A stretch of 64,000 nucleotides of DNA from Amycolatopsis sp. NBRC 101858 (lineage in GTDB: Bacteria; Actinomycetota; Actinomycetes; Mycobacteriales; Pseudonocardiaceae), in NCBI RefSeq assembly GCF_030269325.1, contig NZ_BSTD01000006.1, positions 186,001-250,000 on the forward strand, read 5' to 3'. The notes under the pieces were generated by a model, which was given only the letters and a program-made list of their open reading frames with translations, was not told where the DNA came from and ran no database searches. Made by a program: the position numbers and the translations under genes. The stretch's first letter is position 1, and each line of letters begins with the position of its first letter. Shown here one piece after another: positions 34,117 through 42,295 of the stretch.

Positions 34117-35074
34117 CCGCGGACTCGGTGTCCGGGATGTTGAGGTCCTTGGCCCGCTTGTCCGCCATCGCCAGCAGGCGGCGGATGCGCCCGGCCACCG
34201 CGTCCTTCGTCATCTGCGGGTCCGACAGCTGGCCCAGCTCCTCCAGCGACGCCTGCCGGTTCGACAACCGCAGCTTGCCCGCCGCCAGCAGGTGGTCCGG
34301 GGCCGTGTCGCCGAGGATCTCCAACGCTCGCTCCACCCGGGCCGCCGCCGCCACCGCCGCGCGGGCCGAGCGGCGCAGGTTCGCGTCGTCGAAGTTCGCC
34401 AGGCGGTTGGCCGTCGCGCGGACCTCGCGGCGCATGCGGCGTTCTTCCCACTGCAGGACGCTCGTGTGCGCGCCCAGGCGGGTCAGCAGCGCGCCGATCG
34501 CGTCGCCGTCGCGGACCACCACGCGGTCGGCGCCGCGGACCTCGCGGGACTTCGCCTGGATGCCCATCCGGCGGGCCGCGCCCACCAGAGCCAGCGCCGC
34601 CTCCGGGCCCGGGCAGGTCACCTCGAGCGACGACGAGCGCCCCGGTTCCGTCAGTGACCCGTGCGCGAGGAACGCTCCCCGCCACGCCGCTTCCGCGTCG
34701 GCCACTCCCCCGGACACCACGGCCGCGGGCAGCCCGCGCACCGGGCGGCCGCGCTGGTCGATCAGCCCGGTCTGGCGGGCCAGGCCCTCACCGTCCTTCA
34801 CCACGCGCACGACGTACCGCGTGCCCTTGCGCAGCCCCCCGCTGGCGGTGATGACGTGGACGTCCGAATGGTGGCCGTAGAGCTCGTGGATCTCCTTGCG
34901 CAGCCGTCGCGCGACCGAGCCCGTGTCCAGCTCCGCCTCGACGACCACCCGGCCGGCCACGATGTGCAGCCCGCCGGCGAAGCGAAGCAGCGACGCGACC
35001 TCCGCCCGGCGCGGCCCGACCTTCGTGATCTCCAGCCGGCTCAGTTCGTCCTTCACCGCGGCGGTCATCGCCAT
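34082..35074 (-). CDS. whiA: DNA-binding protein WhiA
   Basis: A 330-residue WhiA, the sporulation/cell-division regulator conserved in Gram-positives. The N-terminal part (TAAVKDELSRL, ASLLRFAGGLHI, FLAHGSLTEPG) is the LAGLIDADG-homing-endonuclease-like domain. The C-terminal HTH includes NRQASLEELGQLSDPQMTKD near residue 275 and GRIRRLLAMADKRA. ATG 35074 shares a base with the yvcK stop (TAATG). It is the last gene of uvrC-rapZ-yvcK-whiA, an order conserved in actinobacteria and firmicutes. In spore-forming relatives WhiA acts with WhiB to start septation genes. Confidence 0.96.
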   Translation of the reverse strand: MAMTAAVKDELSRLEITKVGPRRAEVASLLRFAGGLHIVAGRVVVEAELDTGSVARRLRKEIHELYGHHSDVHVITASGGLRKGTRYVVRVVKDGEGLARQTGLIDQRGRPVRGLPAAVVSGGVADAEAAWRGAFLAHGSLTEPGRSSSLEVTCPGPEAALALVGAARRMGIQAKSREVRGADRVVVRDGDAIGALLTRLGAHTSVLQWEERRMRREVRATANRLANFDDANLRRSARAAVAAAARVERALEILGDTAPDHLLAAGKLRLSNRQASLEELGQLSDPQMTKDAVAGRIRRLLAMADKRAKDLNIPDTESAVTPEMLEEEDA

Positions 35075-36081
35075 TACTGCCCCTCCCTGCCTTTCGCTCC
35101 TCCCCCGTGCTCCCCGTCCCTGCCGAGACCGAGAGCCTCCCGCATGCATCGCGCGAGCGCATCAGGATCATGCCGTCCCGCCACTTCCGGGTCGCCCACC
35201 GCCCCCAGGTGCGCGCGCCCGCCGAGCCGCTCCGCCGCGCGCCGGAGATTCGCCGGGTCGGGCACGGAATCGCGGTCCGCGATCACGGCGTCGACCCGCA
35301 GATCGGGCGCGTGCTCGAAGAGTACGTCCAGGTGCCGCTCCGGGGAGAACCCGGCGGTTTCCCCCGGCTGGGGGACAAGGTTGAGCACGAGCACCTTCGT
35401 CGCGGTGGTTTTCACGAGGGCGTCGTGCAGGCCGGGTACGAGCAGATGGGGTAAAACGCTCGTGAACCAGGAACCCGGGCCGAGGAAGACGACATCGGCG
35501 TTCAGGACCGCCTCGACCGCTTCCTCGCACGCCTGCGGCGGCCGCCCCGGGCGGCGGGTCGAGTGCAGGCTGACGCGCTGCACCTGCCCCGGTGTCGACG
35601 CCACCGCGACCTGCCCGCGGATGGTGCGCAGCGCCGCCGGGTCCTCGCTGTCGAGGCCGCTGACCTGGCCGACGATCTCCAGGGGCTCCGGCGACATCGG
35701 CAGCACCCGGCCCGAGACGCCCATCAGGCGGCAGGCCTCGTCGAGCGCGGCGACCGGGTCGCCGAGGACCTCGAACAGCCCGGCCAGCAGCAGGTTCCCC
35801 ACCGCGTGCCCGGCCAGCGCGCCGTCGCCGCCGAAGCGGTGCTGGAACACCTCGGCCCACAGCGTGCCGCCGTCTTCGGCGGCGAACGCGGCGAAGGCCT
35901 GCCGGAGGTCGCCCGGCGGCAGCAGCCCGAGTTCGCGCCGCAGCCGGCCGGACGACCCGCCGTCGTCGGCCACGGTGACGACCGCGGTGACGTCGGGGGT
36001 CACCCGCCGCACCGCGGACAACGTGGCGTGCAGCCCGTGGCCGCCCCCGAGGGCGACCGCCCGCACGTTATTCACGACCAA
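35074..36081 (-). CDS. yvcK: Gluconeogenesis factor YvcK/CofD-like
   Basis: A 335-residue YvcK-family protein with the CofD-like fold. The Gly-rich loop VALGGGHGLHATLSAVRR near residue 9 and VADDGGSSGRLRRELGLLPP near 42 are diagnostic. AVLNADVVFLGPGSWFTSVL lies near 205. In firmicutes and mycobacteria it is needed for growth on gluconeogenic carbon and for cell-wall integrity, and binds UDP-sugars; that role is known from relatives. The 5' end overlaps rapZ by 14 bases with several near GTG choices (36081, 36078), so the exact start is uncertain. Confidence 0.95.
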   Translation of the reverse strand: MVVNNVRAVALGGGHGLHATLSAVRRVTPDVTAVVTVADDGGSSGRLRRELGLLPPGDLRQAFAAFAAEDGGTLWAEVFQHRFGGDGALAGHAVGNLLLAGLFEVLGDPVAALDEACRLMGVSGRVLPMSPEPLEIVGQVSGLDSEDPAALRTIRGQVAVASTPGQVQRVSLHSTRRPGRPPQACEEAVEAVLNADVVFLGPGSWFTSVLPHLLVPGLHDALVKTTATKVLVLNLVPQPGETAGFSPERHLDVLFEHAPDLRVDAVIADRDSVPDPANLRRAAERLGGRAHLGAVGDPEVAGRHDPDALARCMREALGLGRDGEHGGGAKGREGQ

Positions 36082-36958
36082 GGTCGCGGTGCACCACCTT
36101 CACGGCCATACCGTCCTCTTTGGACAGACGCTGGGCGAGCTCCACGGACAGCGCCACGCTGCGGTGCTTGCCGCCGGTGCAGCCGACGGCCAGCGTCAGG
36201 TACCGCTTGCCCTCGCGCTTGTAGCCGGCGCCGATCAGCCGCAGCAGCTGGTGGTAGCGGTCGAGGAACTCCTCGGCGCCCTCCTGCGAAAGGACGTAGT
36301 TGCGGACCTCGCCGTCGAGGCCCGTGTGCTCGCGCAGCTCCGGGATCCAGAACGGGTTCGGCAGGAACCGGACGTCCATCACCAGGTCGGCGTCCATCGG
36401 CAGGCCGTACTTGTAGCCGAAGGACAGCACGGTGACGCGGGTCTGCGTGCTCGCCTCGGAGCCGAACGCGTCCTCGATCTTGGCGCGCAGGTCGTGCACC
36501 GACAGCGACGACGTGTCGAGCACCAGGTCGGCCTCTTCGCGCAGCGGCTCCAGCAGCGTCCGCTCCGCCGTGATGCCGTCGGCGAGCCGGCCGTCACCCT
36601 GCATCGGGTGGCCGCGGCGGACCGCCTCGAAGCGCCGCACCAGCACCGCGTCGGTCGCCTCCAGGAACAGCACGCGCGGCTTGTAGCCGCGGGCGTCCAG
36701 GTCCTTGATCACCGAGGCGAGGTCGTCGGTGAACGCACGCGAGCGCACGTCCATGACGACCGCCACCTTCGTGATCGCGCCGCGCGCCTGCGCACCCAGC
36801 TCGACCATGGTGGCGATCAGCTCCGGGGGCAGGTTGTCGACGACGAACCAGCCCAGGTCCTCCAGGCACTTGGCCGCCGTGCTGCGGCCCGCCCCGGACA
36901 GCCCGGACACGACCGCGACCTCCATGCCGGACCCGCGGATTTCTTCTTGCGCACTCAC
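36068..36958 (-). CDS. rapZ: RNase adapter protein RapZ (YvcJ)
   Basis: A 296-residue P-loop protein. VVSGLSGAGRSTAAKCLED near residue 17 is the Walker A loop, with Arg25 at the usual Lys position, a form I believe is common in actinobacterial members. GWFVVDNLPPELI follows. The C-terminal domain has VTVLSFGYKYGLPMDADLV and LAVGCTGGKHRSVALSVELA, where the E. coli protein binds RNA and metabolites. In E. coli it steers RNase E to glmZ; its role in actinobacteria is unknown. It is the second gene after uvrC, 8 bases from it. Confidence 0.95.
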   Translation of the reverse strand: MSAQEEIRGSGMEVAVVSGLSGAGRSTAAKCLEDLGWFVVDNLPPELIATMVELGAQARGAITKVAVVMDVRSRAFTDDLASVIKDLDARGYKPRVLFLEATDAVLVRRFEAVRRGHPMQGDGRLADGITAERTLLEPLREEADLVLDTSSLSVHDLRAKIEDAFGSEASTQTRVTVLSFGYKYGLPMDADLVMDVRFLPNPFWIPELREHTGLDGEVRNYVLSQEGAEEFLDRYHQLLRLIGAGYKREGKRYLTLAVGCTGGKHRSVALSVELAQRLSKEDGMAVKVVHRDLGRE

Positions 36959-36966
36959 TGTGTTCC

Positions 36967-38928
36967 CTACTCCCCTGCTTTCGGACCCGCACCGGACTCC
37001 CCGGCCAGCGCGGCGACCACGGCCTCCGCGGTGCGCCTGCCGAAGCCGGGCACCGCCTCGATCTCTTCGATCCTGGCCTGCTTGAGCTTCTTCACCGAGC
37101 CGAAGTGCTTGATCAGGGCGGTGCGGCGAGCCTGCCCCAGCCCGGGCACACTGTCCAATTCGGACGTCTGCAGCCGCTTGGAGCGCTTCTCGCGGTGGTA
37201 GGTGATGGCGAACCGGTGGGCCTCGTCACGCAGGCGCTGGAGCAGGTACAACCCCTCCGAGGTCCGCGGCAGGATCACCGGGTCCGGGTCGGCCGGCAGC
37301 CACACCTCTTCGAGCCGCTTCGCCAGCCCGATCACCGAGATGTCGGTGATGCCGAGCTCGGCCAGCACGTCCGCGGCCGCGGTGGCCTGCGGGCCCGCGC
37401 CGTCGACGACCAGCAGGTTCGGCGGGTAGGCGAACTTCTTCGGCCGGCCGGTCTCCGGGTCGAGGCCCGGCTTCGACGAGTCCTCCGCCGCGCTCTCGGC
37501 GGTCTCCTTGAGGTAGCGGTGGAACCGCCGGCGCACGACCTCGGCGATCGACGCGACGTCACCCTCTTCGGCCGCTTCGCGCAGCGCGAAGCGCCGGTAC
37601 TCGGACTTGCGCGCGAGCCCGTCTTCGAAGACGACGAGCGAGGCCACGACGTCGCTGCCCTGGATGTGGCTGATGTCGATGCACTCGATGCGCAGCGGCG
37701 CGCTGTCGAGCGCCAGGAACTCCTGCAGCTCGGTGAGCGCCGCCGAGCGCGCCGTCAGGTCGCCCGCGCGGCGCAGCTTGTGCTGGGTGAACGCCTCCCC
37801 CGCGTTGCGCTCCACCGTCTCGGCCAGTGCCTTCTTGTCGCCGCGCTGCGGGACGCGGACCTGCACCCGCGACCCGCGCAGCCCGGTGAGCCACTCGGCG
37901 AGCGCGTCCGCGTCGGCAGGCAGCTCGGGCACCAGGACCTCGCGCGGCACGACCGGGCCGGAGTCGACGTCGTCGCGGGCGTCGAGCTCGGCCTCGTCGC
38001 CGTAGAACTGCGTGATGAAGTGGTCGACCAGCGCCGGGACGTCCATCTCCTCGGCCTTGTCGATCACCCAGCCGCGCTGGCCGCGGACCCGGCCGCCGCG
38101 GACGTGGAAGACCTGGACCGCGGCTTCGAGGTCGTCGTGGGCGAACGCCACGACGTCGGCGTCCGTGCCGTCACCGAACACGACGGCCTGCTTCTCCATG
38201 GCCCGCCGGAGCGCGCCGAGGTCGTCGCGCAGCCGGGCGGCGCGCTCGAACTCGAGGTCCTCGGACGCCGCTACCATCTCGGCCTCGAGGCGCTTGATCA
38301 TGACGTCGGTCTTGCCGGCCAGGAAGTCGCAGAAGTCTTCGACGATGTCGCGGTGTTCGTCGGCCGAGACCCGCCCGACGCACGGCGCCGAGCACTTGTC
38401 GATGTAGCCGAGCAGGCACGGGCGGCCGATCTGGCCGTGGCGCCGGAACACCCCGGCCGAGCAGGTGCGCGCCGGGAAGACGCGCAGCAGCAGGTCGAGC
38501 GTCTCGCGGATGGCCCAGGCGTGCGAGTACGGCCCGAAGTACCGGACGCCCTTCTTGCGCGCGCCGCGGTAGACGTGCAGGCGGGGGAACTCCTCGTTCA
38601 GCGTCACCGCGAGCACCGGGTAGCTCTTGTCGTCGCGGTAGCGGACGTTGAACCGGGGGTCGAACTCCTTGATCCAGTTGTACTCGAGCTGCAGCGCCTC
38701 GACCTCGGTGGTGACGACCGTCCACTCGACGCTCGCGGCCGTCGTGACCATCTGGCGCGTGCGCGGGTGCAGGCCGGAGAGGTCGGCGAAGTAGGAGTTC
38801 AGCCTGCTGCGCAGGCTTTTCGCCTTGCCGACGTAGATGACCCGCTTGGTCGCGTCGCGGAACTTGTACACGCCAGGGGCCTCCGGGATGCTTCCCGGAG
38901 CGGGTCGGTAGGTGGTCGGGTCAGCCAC
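36967..38928 (-). CDS. uvrC: Excinuclease ABC subunit C
   Basis: A 653-residue UvrC, the nuclease that makes both incisions in nucleotide excision repair. The GIY-YIG domain is near residues 15-95 (PGVYKFRDATKRVIYVGKAK). A cysteine cluster lies in RTCSAGVFRRHGQIGRPCLL and IDKCSAPCVGRV, then the UvrB-binding UVR helix (DLEFERAARLRDDLGALRRA). The RNase H-like domain has RIECIDISHIQGSDVV near 420 and VVDGAGPQATAAADVL. HhH motifs close it (DSVPGLGQARRTALIKHFG, EAVPGFGRRTAEA). Start 38928 (GTG) is six bases after the -10 box; GTG 38931 is possible. It heads the operon with rapZ, yvcK and whiA. Confidence 0.97.
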   Translation of the reverse strand: MADPTTYRPAPGSIPEAPGVYKFRDATKRVIYVGKAKSLRSRLNSYFADLSGLHPRTRQMVTTAASVEWTVVTTEVEALQLEYNWIKEFDPRFNVRYRDDKSYPVLAVTLNEEFPRLHVYRGARKKGVRYFGPYSHAWAIRETLDLLLRVFPARTCSAGVFRRHGQIGRPCLLGYIDKCSAPCVGRVSADEHRDIVEDFCDFLAGKTDVMIKRLEAEMVAASEDLEFERAARLRDDLGALRRAMEKQAVVFGDGTDADVVAFAHDDLEAAVQVFHVRGGRVRGQRGWVIDKAEEMDVPALVDHFITQFYGDEAELDARDDVDSGPVVPREVLVPELPADADALAEWLTGLRGSRVQVRVPQRGDKKALAETVERNAGEAFTQHKLRRAGDLTARSAALTELQEFLALDSAPLRIECIDISHIQGSDVVASLVVFEDGLARKSEYRRFALREAAEEGDVASIAEVVRRRFHRYLKETAESAAEDSSKPGLDPETGRPKKFAYPPNLLVVDGAGPQATAAADVLAELGITDISVIGLAKRLEEVWLPADPDPVILPRTSEGLYLLQRLRDEAHRFAITYHREKRSKRLQTSELDSVPGLGQARRTALIKHFGSVKKLKQARIEEIEAVPGFGRRTAEAVVAALAGESGAGPKAGE

Positions 38929-38934
38929 CACCCC

Positions 38935-38957
38935 AGACTATGGGGCGGCACCGACAG
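38935..38957 (-). promoter_or_regulatory. RecA-NDp/PafBC-type promoter of uvrC
   Basis: On the minus strand CTGTCGGTG (38957-38949), eight bases, then TAGTCT (38940-38935), a full match to TGTCRGTG-N8-TAnnnT. GTG 38928 begins six bases later, implying a leaderless, DNA-damage-inducible uvrC operon. Confidence 0.8.
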
Positions 38958-39096
38958 TTCTCGGTGGCCCCCCGGTGTCCGATCCGCCGGAAGTCGGGTC
39001 TTCGCCCGCTTCCGACTTCGGTAGGTGTCGCCCCGGGTGACGCGGTGGTTACTTTCCGACCGGCCGATCCGGCCCCCGTCCGAAAGGATCACCACC

Positions 39097-39819
39097 GTGA
39101 GCACTCTCCGCACCCTCGGCGCCGCGTGCACGGCCGCCGTCGCGCTGACCCTCGCGGGTGGCGCCGTCGCTTCCGCCGGCGTCCAGCCGAACATCGTCGG
39201 CGGCACCACCGCCCCTGCCGTTTCGTGGGGCGCCCAGGTGTACGTCAACACGCCCGGGCGTGACTTCCAGGGCTTCAACTGCTCGGGCACGGTGATCGCC
39301 GCGCGCTGGGTCATGACCGCGGTGCACTGCCTCGACCAGGACGGTTCGGGCATGCACGTCAAGGTCGGCAGCAACACGCTGTTCTCCGGAACGCAGATCG
39401 CGGTCGACGGCAAGTACGAGTCCCCCAACGGCGACATCGCGCTGCTGCACCTGGCCTCGGCGACCAGCGCGGGGCCGATTTCCCTGGGCAGCGCGGACCC
39501 GTCGACGGGCAGCACCAACCAGCTCTACGGCTGGGGCCGCACCACCCCGACCGGCCCGCCGGCGTCCGCGCTGAAGACGGCGAACGTCCAGGTGACCGGC
39601 CGCTCGACGGACGCGTACGGCGGCCGCGCGATCCAGACCGTCGGGATCAACGGGTCGGCGTGGAAGGGCGACTCGGGCGGGCCCCAGGTGTCGGGTGGTG
39701 TGCAGGTCGGCGTCGCGTCGACGGTCCAGAACCAGAGCGGGACGAACACGCGCGGCACGAACAACTACGCGAGCGTGGCTTCGAGCCGGTCCTGGATCCG
39801 GACGACCGCGGGCGTGTGA
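39097..39819 (+). CDS. Secreted trypsin-like serine protease (S1)
   Basis: A 240-residue secreted protease precursor. An N-terminal signal peptide (TLRTLGAACTAAVALTLAGG, cut near AVASA) leads to the mature start near NIVGGT, the usual activation site of S1 proteases. The triad is visible: His in VMTAVHCLDQDG, Asp in NGDIALLHLA, and Ser in KGDSGGPQVSGG. Length is close to streptomycete trypsins. I chose GTG 39097, behind GAAAGGA, over the longer frame from 39025. It stands alone between the uvrC promoter and xth and ends before a strong hairpin. Confidence 0.92.
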   Translation: MSTLRTLGAACTAAVALTLAGGAVASAGVQPNIVGGTTAPAVSWGAQVYVNTPGRDFQGFNCSGTVIAARWVMTAVHCLDQDGSGMHVKVGSNTLFSGTQIAVDGKYESPNGDIALLHLASATSAGPISLGSADPSTGSTNQLYGWGRTTPTGPPASALKTANVQVTGRSTDAYGGRAIQTVGINGSAWKGDSGGPQVSGGVQVGVASTVQNQSGTNTRGTNNYASVASSRSWIRTTAGV

Positions 39820-39826
39820 GTTCCGT

Positions 39827-39858
39827 CTTCGGGGCGGCGCTCCGGCGTCGCCCCGAAG
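39827..39858 (+). terminator. Hairpin terminator after the protease
   Basis: CTTCGGGGCG (39827-39836) pairs perfectly with CGCCCCGAAG (39849-39858), followed by TT. It directly abuts the xth promoter. Confidence 0.75.
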
Positions 39859-39881
39859 TTGTCGGTGGGGTGTGGGATGCT
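39859..39881 (+). promoter_or_regulatory. RecA-NDp/PafBC-type promoter of xth
   Basis: TTGTCGGTG at 39859-39867 is an exact match to the upstream element, and after eight bases GATGCT takes the -10 place (consensus TAnnnT, one mismatch). ATG 39889 is seven bases later, the same geometry as uvrC. Confidence 0.7.
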
Positions 39882-39888
39882 CGCGGGC

Positions 39889-40665
39889 ATGCGGATCGTC
39901 ACCTGGAACGTGAACTCCATCGTCCCCCGCCTGCCGCGCGTGCTGGACTTCCTGGAGAAAACGGCGCCGGACGTGCTGTGCCTGCAGGAGCTGAAGAGCA
40001 CGACGGAGAAGTTCCCGGCGGCCGAGATCGAGGCGCTGGGCTACGAGGTGGCGGCGTACGGGCTCGGGCAGTGGAACGGCGTCGGGATCGTGTCCCGGGT
40101 GGGCCTGTCCGACGTGGTGCGCGGCTTGCCTGGTGAGCCCCGGTTCGACGGGGCGTCGGAGGCGCGGGCCATCGGCGCGACGTGTGGGGGCGTGCGGGTG
40201 TGGTCGGTGTACGTGCCGAACGGGCGCGAGCCGGACAACCCGCACTACGCGTACAAGCTGGAGTGGCTGGAGGCTTTGCGGTCGCTGGTTTCCGCGGAAC
40301 TTTCGGGTGCCCCGTTCGCGGTGCTGGGCGACTTCAATGTGGCGCCGACGGATGCGGACGTGTGGGACATCGCGGTGTTCGCGGAGTCGACGCACGTGAC
40401 GAAGCCGGAGCGGGACGCCTTGGCGCGGTTGCGGGATCTCGGGTTGTCGGACGTGTTCCCGCGGCCGTTGAAGTACGACCATCCGTTCACGTACTGGGAT
40501 TACCGGGCGGGGAACTTCCCGAACAACAAGGGGATGCGGATCGATCTGGTGTATGGGAACGCCGCGTTTTCCGGTGCGGTGACGGATTCCTATGTGGACC
40601 GGAACGCGCGGAAGGGGAAGGGGCCGTCGGACCACGCCCCGATCGTGGTGGACCTGGACCTCTGA
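39889..40665 (+). CDS. xth: Exodeoxyribonuclease III (AP endonuclease)
   Basis: A 258-residue ExoIII/APE-family nuclease that cuts at abasic sites and degrades 3' ends in base excision repair. RIVTWNVNSIVPRLPRVLDF opens the protein, LCLQELKSTTEKFP near 36 has the metal-binding Glu, VYVPNGREPDNPHYAYKLEW near 107 has the active Tyr region, VLGDFNVAPTDADVWD near 143 has the Asp-Asn pair, and DHAPIVVDLDL ends it with the catalytic His. The ATG lacks a ribosome-binding site but lies 7 bases after a near-consensus damage promoter, so leaderless induction is likely. Confidence 0.95.
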   Translation: MRIVTWNVNSIVPRLPRVLDFLEKTAPDVLCLQELKSTTEKFPAAEIEALGYEVAAYGLGQWNGVGIVSRVGLSDVVRGLPGEPRFDGASEARAIGATCGGVRVWSVYVPNGREPDNPHYAYKLEWLEALRSLVSAELSGAPFAVLGDFNVAPTDADVWDIAVFAESTHVTKPERDALARLRDLGLSDVFPRPLKYDHPFTYWDYRAGNFPNNKGMRIDLVYGNAAFSGAVTDSYVDRNARKGKGPSDHAPIVVDLDL

Positions 40666-40707
40666 CAGCCGCGTAACAGCGGGGCCGGGCTCGCCGACTT
40701 GGGGCTC

Positions 40708-41352
40708 ATGCGCTTCGCGATGACCCTTTCGGCGGTGGCCCTGCTGACGTTGTCAGCCGGGTGTGCGACGGCCGTTGGCGGGCAGGCCCTGCCCGCGCCG
40801 GTGACACCGTCGGCCGCCTCGCGTGCCGACGGACCGAATTCGCTGGAGTTCCGCAAGGTCGTGGCCGACGCTTCGCGGATCGGCGGCACGGGAACCGGCC
40901 CGCCTCCTTCGCAGACCGCTCGGCAGAGCCTCGACCCCGCCGAGCAGACGGCGGCCGTGCGGGCGATCGACTGCACGCCCGGCAGAGCGGACCCGCTGGC
41001 CGGGCACGACGACCGCACGTTGCCGTTGGTCGCGTGCGGGCGGACCGACAACACGGCCTACTTGCTCGAACCGGAGTTCCTCCCGGGCAGCGAGGTTACC
41101 GACGCGACGTCCGGCTACGACCAGCAGCGCGGGCAGTGGGTCGTGAACCTCAGGTTCACCTCGGAGGGCACGAAGACCTGGGCCGATTTCACGAGCAAGA
41201 ACGTCAACCAGCAGGCCGCGTTCGTCCTGGGCAGTCAGGTCTTGTCGGCGCCGAACATCCAGGTCGCGATCCTCGACGGCAACACCCAGATCACCGGCAA
41301 GTTCACCGAGCAACAGGCCCGGGAGCTGGCCGACCAGATCATCGGCCGCTAG
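40708..41352 (+). CDS. Lipoprotein with SecD-like domain (LprH position)
   Basis: A 214-residue lipoprotein: RFAMTLSAVALLTLSAGC gives a signal peptide with lipobox LSAGC. The mature part ends in a domain like the periplasmic head of SecD: NLRFTSEGTKTWADFTSK, FVLGSQVLSAPNIQVAIL and TGKFTEQQARELADQI. SecD itself has the same VLSAPxIxxxI block, but here it stands alone without membrane helices. The position next to the PH-domain protein and ribH corresponds to lprH in mycobacteria, an inference from order. It and the convergent PH gene share CTAG as both stop codons. I chose ATG 40708 over TTG 40699. Confidence 0.8.
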   Translation: MRFAMTLSAVALLTLSAGCATAVGGQALPAPVTPSAASRADGPNSLEFRKVVADASRIGGTGTGPPPSQTARQSLDPAEQTAAVRAIDCTPGRADPLAGHDDRTLPLVACGRTDNTAYLLEPEFLPGSEVTDATSGYDQQRGQWVVNLRFTSEGTKTWADFTSKNVNQQAAFVLGSQVLSAPNIQVAILDGNTQITGKFTEQQARELADQIIGR

Positions 41353-41792
41353 GCGCCGGTGGCCTCGCGGTGCAGCTTCCGCAGCGCTCGCACCGCTTCC
41401 ACCGCCCGGTCCCGGTCCACCGCCTGGACCGCCATCACCGCGTGGTACTCGTCCTCCGGCAGCTCCAGCCGCGCCCACGAAGCGCCGTCCGGGAAGCTCA
41501 CCGAAAGCACTTCGCCCCAAGCGAACCGCCGGGTCATCAGCACGTTGCGGACCTCGATGCCCTCGGCGTCCGCGCGCACCCGGGCGATCGCGAACAGCAT
41601 CACGCCGCATGCCAGCAAAATGCCGATGCCGATCATCGCCGCCTGGTCGGAACGCTGGAAGTGGACTCCGGTGTTGCCGTTGCGCAGCAGGACCGCCACC
41701 ACCACGAACACCGCCAGCAACGCCACCGCCAGCACGCTGCACATGATCAGCGCGCGGCGGGGGCGGATCACCAGGAGAGTCTTCACGCTCAC
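41349..41792 (-). CDS. PH-domain-containing membrane protein
   Basis: A 147-residue protein with two membrane segments (about 14-36 and 51-70) and a C-terminal bacterial PH-like domain (GIEVRNVLMTRRFAWGEVLS, ARLELPEDEYHAVMAVQ). It is the counterpart of the small PH-domain gene that follows ribH in mycobacteria. GTG 41792 overlaps the ribH stop (GTGA), so it is coupled to the riboflavin operon, although no role in flavin synthesis is known. The 3' end overlaps the convergent lipoprotein by four bases. Confidence 0.82.
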   Translation of the reverse strand: MSVKTLLVIRPRRALIMCSVLAVALLAVFVVVAVLLRNGNTGVHFQRSDQAAMIGIGILLACGVMLFAIARVRADAEGIEVRNVLMTRRFAWGEVLSVSFPDGASWARLELPEDEYHAVMAVQAVDRDRAVEAVRALRKLHREATGA

Positions 41793-42295
41793 ACGAAACC
41801 CCGCTCGGTCCACGGCTGGCGCAGGCTCCGCAGCACGTGCGCGGAGTCCAGGGCCGCCACCGTCGCCTCGTAGCCCTTGTCCTCCTTGGACCCCGGGCGG
41901 CCCGACCGATCGACCGCCTGCTCGTGCGTGTCGCACGTCAGGACGCCGTTGCCGACCGGGGTGCTCTCGTCGAGCGCCACCCGGGTCAGGCCCGCCGTCA
42001 CCGCGTCGCACACGTACTCGAAGTGCGGGGTGCCGCCGCGGATGACCACGCCCAGCGCCACCACCGCGTCGTGGTTGCGGGCCAGCGCCTGCACCACCAC
42101 CGGCAGCTCGATCGCGCCCGCGACGTGGACGACCGTCGGGTCCTCCTCGAGCTCCGCCTCGCGAGCCGCGGCCAGGGCGCGCTCCAGCAGGACGTCGGTG
42201 ATGTCCGCGTTCCACCGCGTCGCCACGATGCCGAGCTTCAAGCTCTTGCAGCCGGTCAGGTCCAGCGAAACGTCGGGACGGCCTTCGCCGCTCAC
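41789..42295 (-). CDS. ribH: 6,7-dimethyl-8-ribityllumazine synthase
   Basis: A 168-residue lumazine synthase condensing 3,4-dihydroxybutanone phosphate (from RibB) with the ribityl-pyrimidine. LGIVATRWNADITDVLLE near residue 20, VAGAIELPVVVQALA near 54, VVALGVVIRGGTPHFEYV near 76 and PVGNGVLTCDTHEQAVDRSG near 110 are the family segments, with the catalytic His in the third. GTG 42295 overlaps the ribBA stop, and its own stop overlaps the PH gene, both as GTGA. The enzyme normally assembles as pentamers or a capsid-like shell. Confidence 0.96.
   Translation of the reverse strand: MSGEGRPDVSLDLTGCKSLKLGIVATRWNADITDVLLERALAAAREAELEEDPTVVHVAGAIELPVVVQALARNHDAVVALGVVIRGGTPHFEYVCDAVTAGLTRVALDESTPVGNGVLTCDTHEQAVDRSGRPGSKEDKGYEATVAALDSAHVLRSLRQPWTERGFV

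Noticed and set aside
37350..37380. TGTCGGTG inside uvrC as a further damage promoter
   Set aside because: No TAnnnT follows at eight bases and it lies inside coding sequence. Similar CACCGACA or TGTCGGTG words within the 26.6-27 kb, 36.5 kb and 59.3 kb genes were rejected for the same reason.
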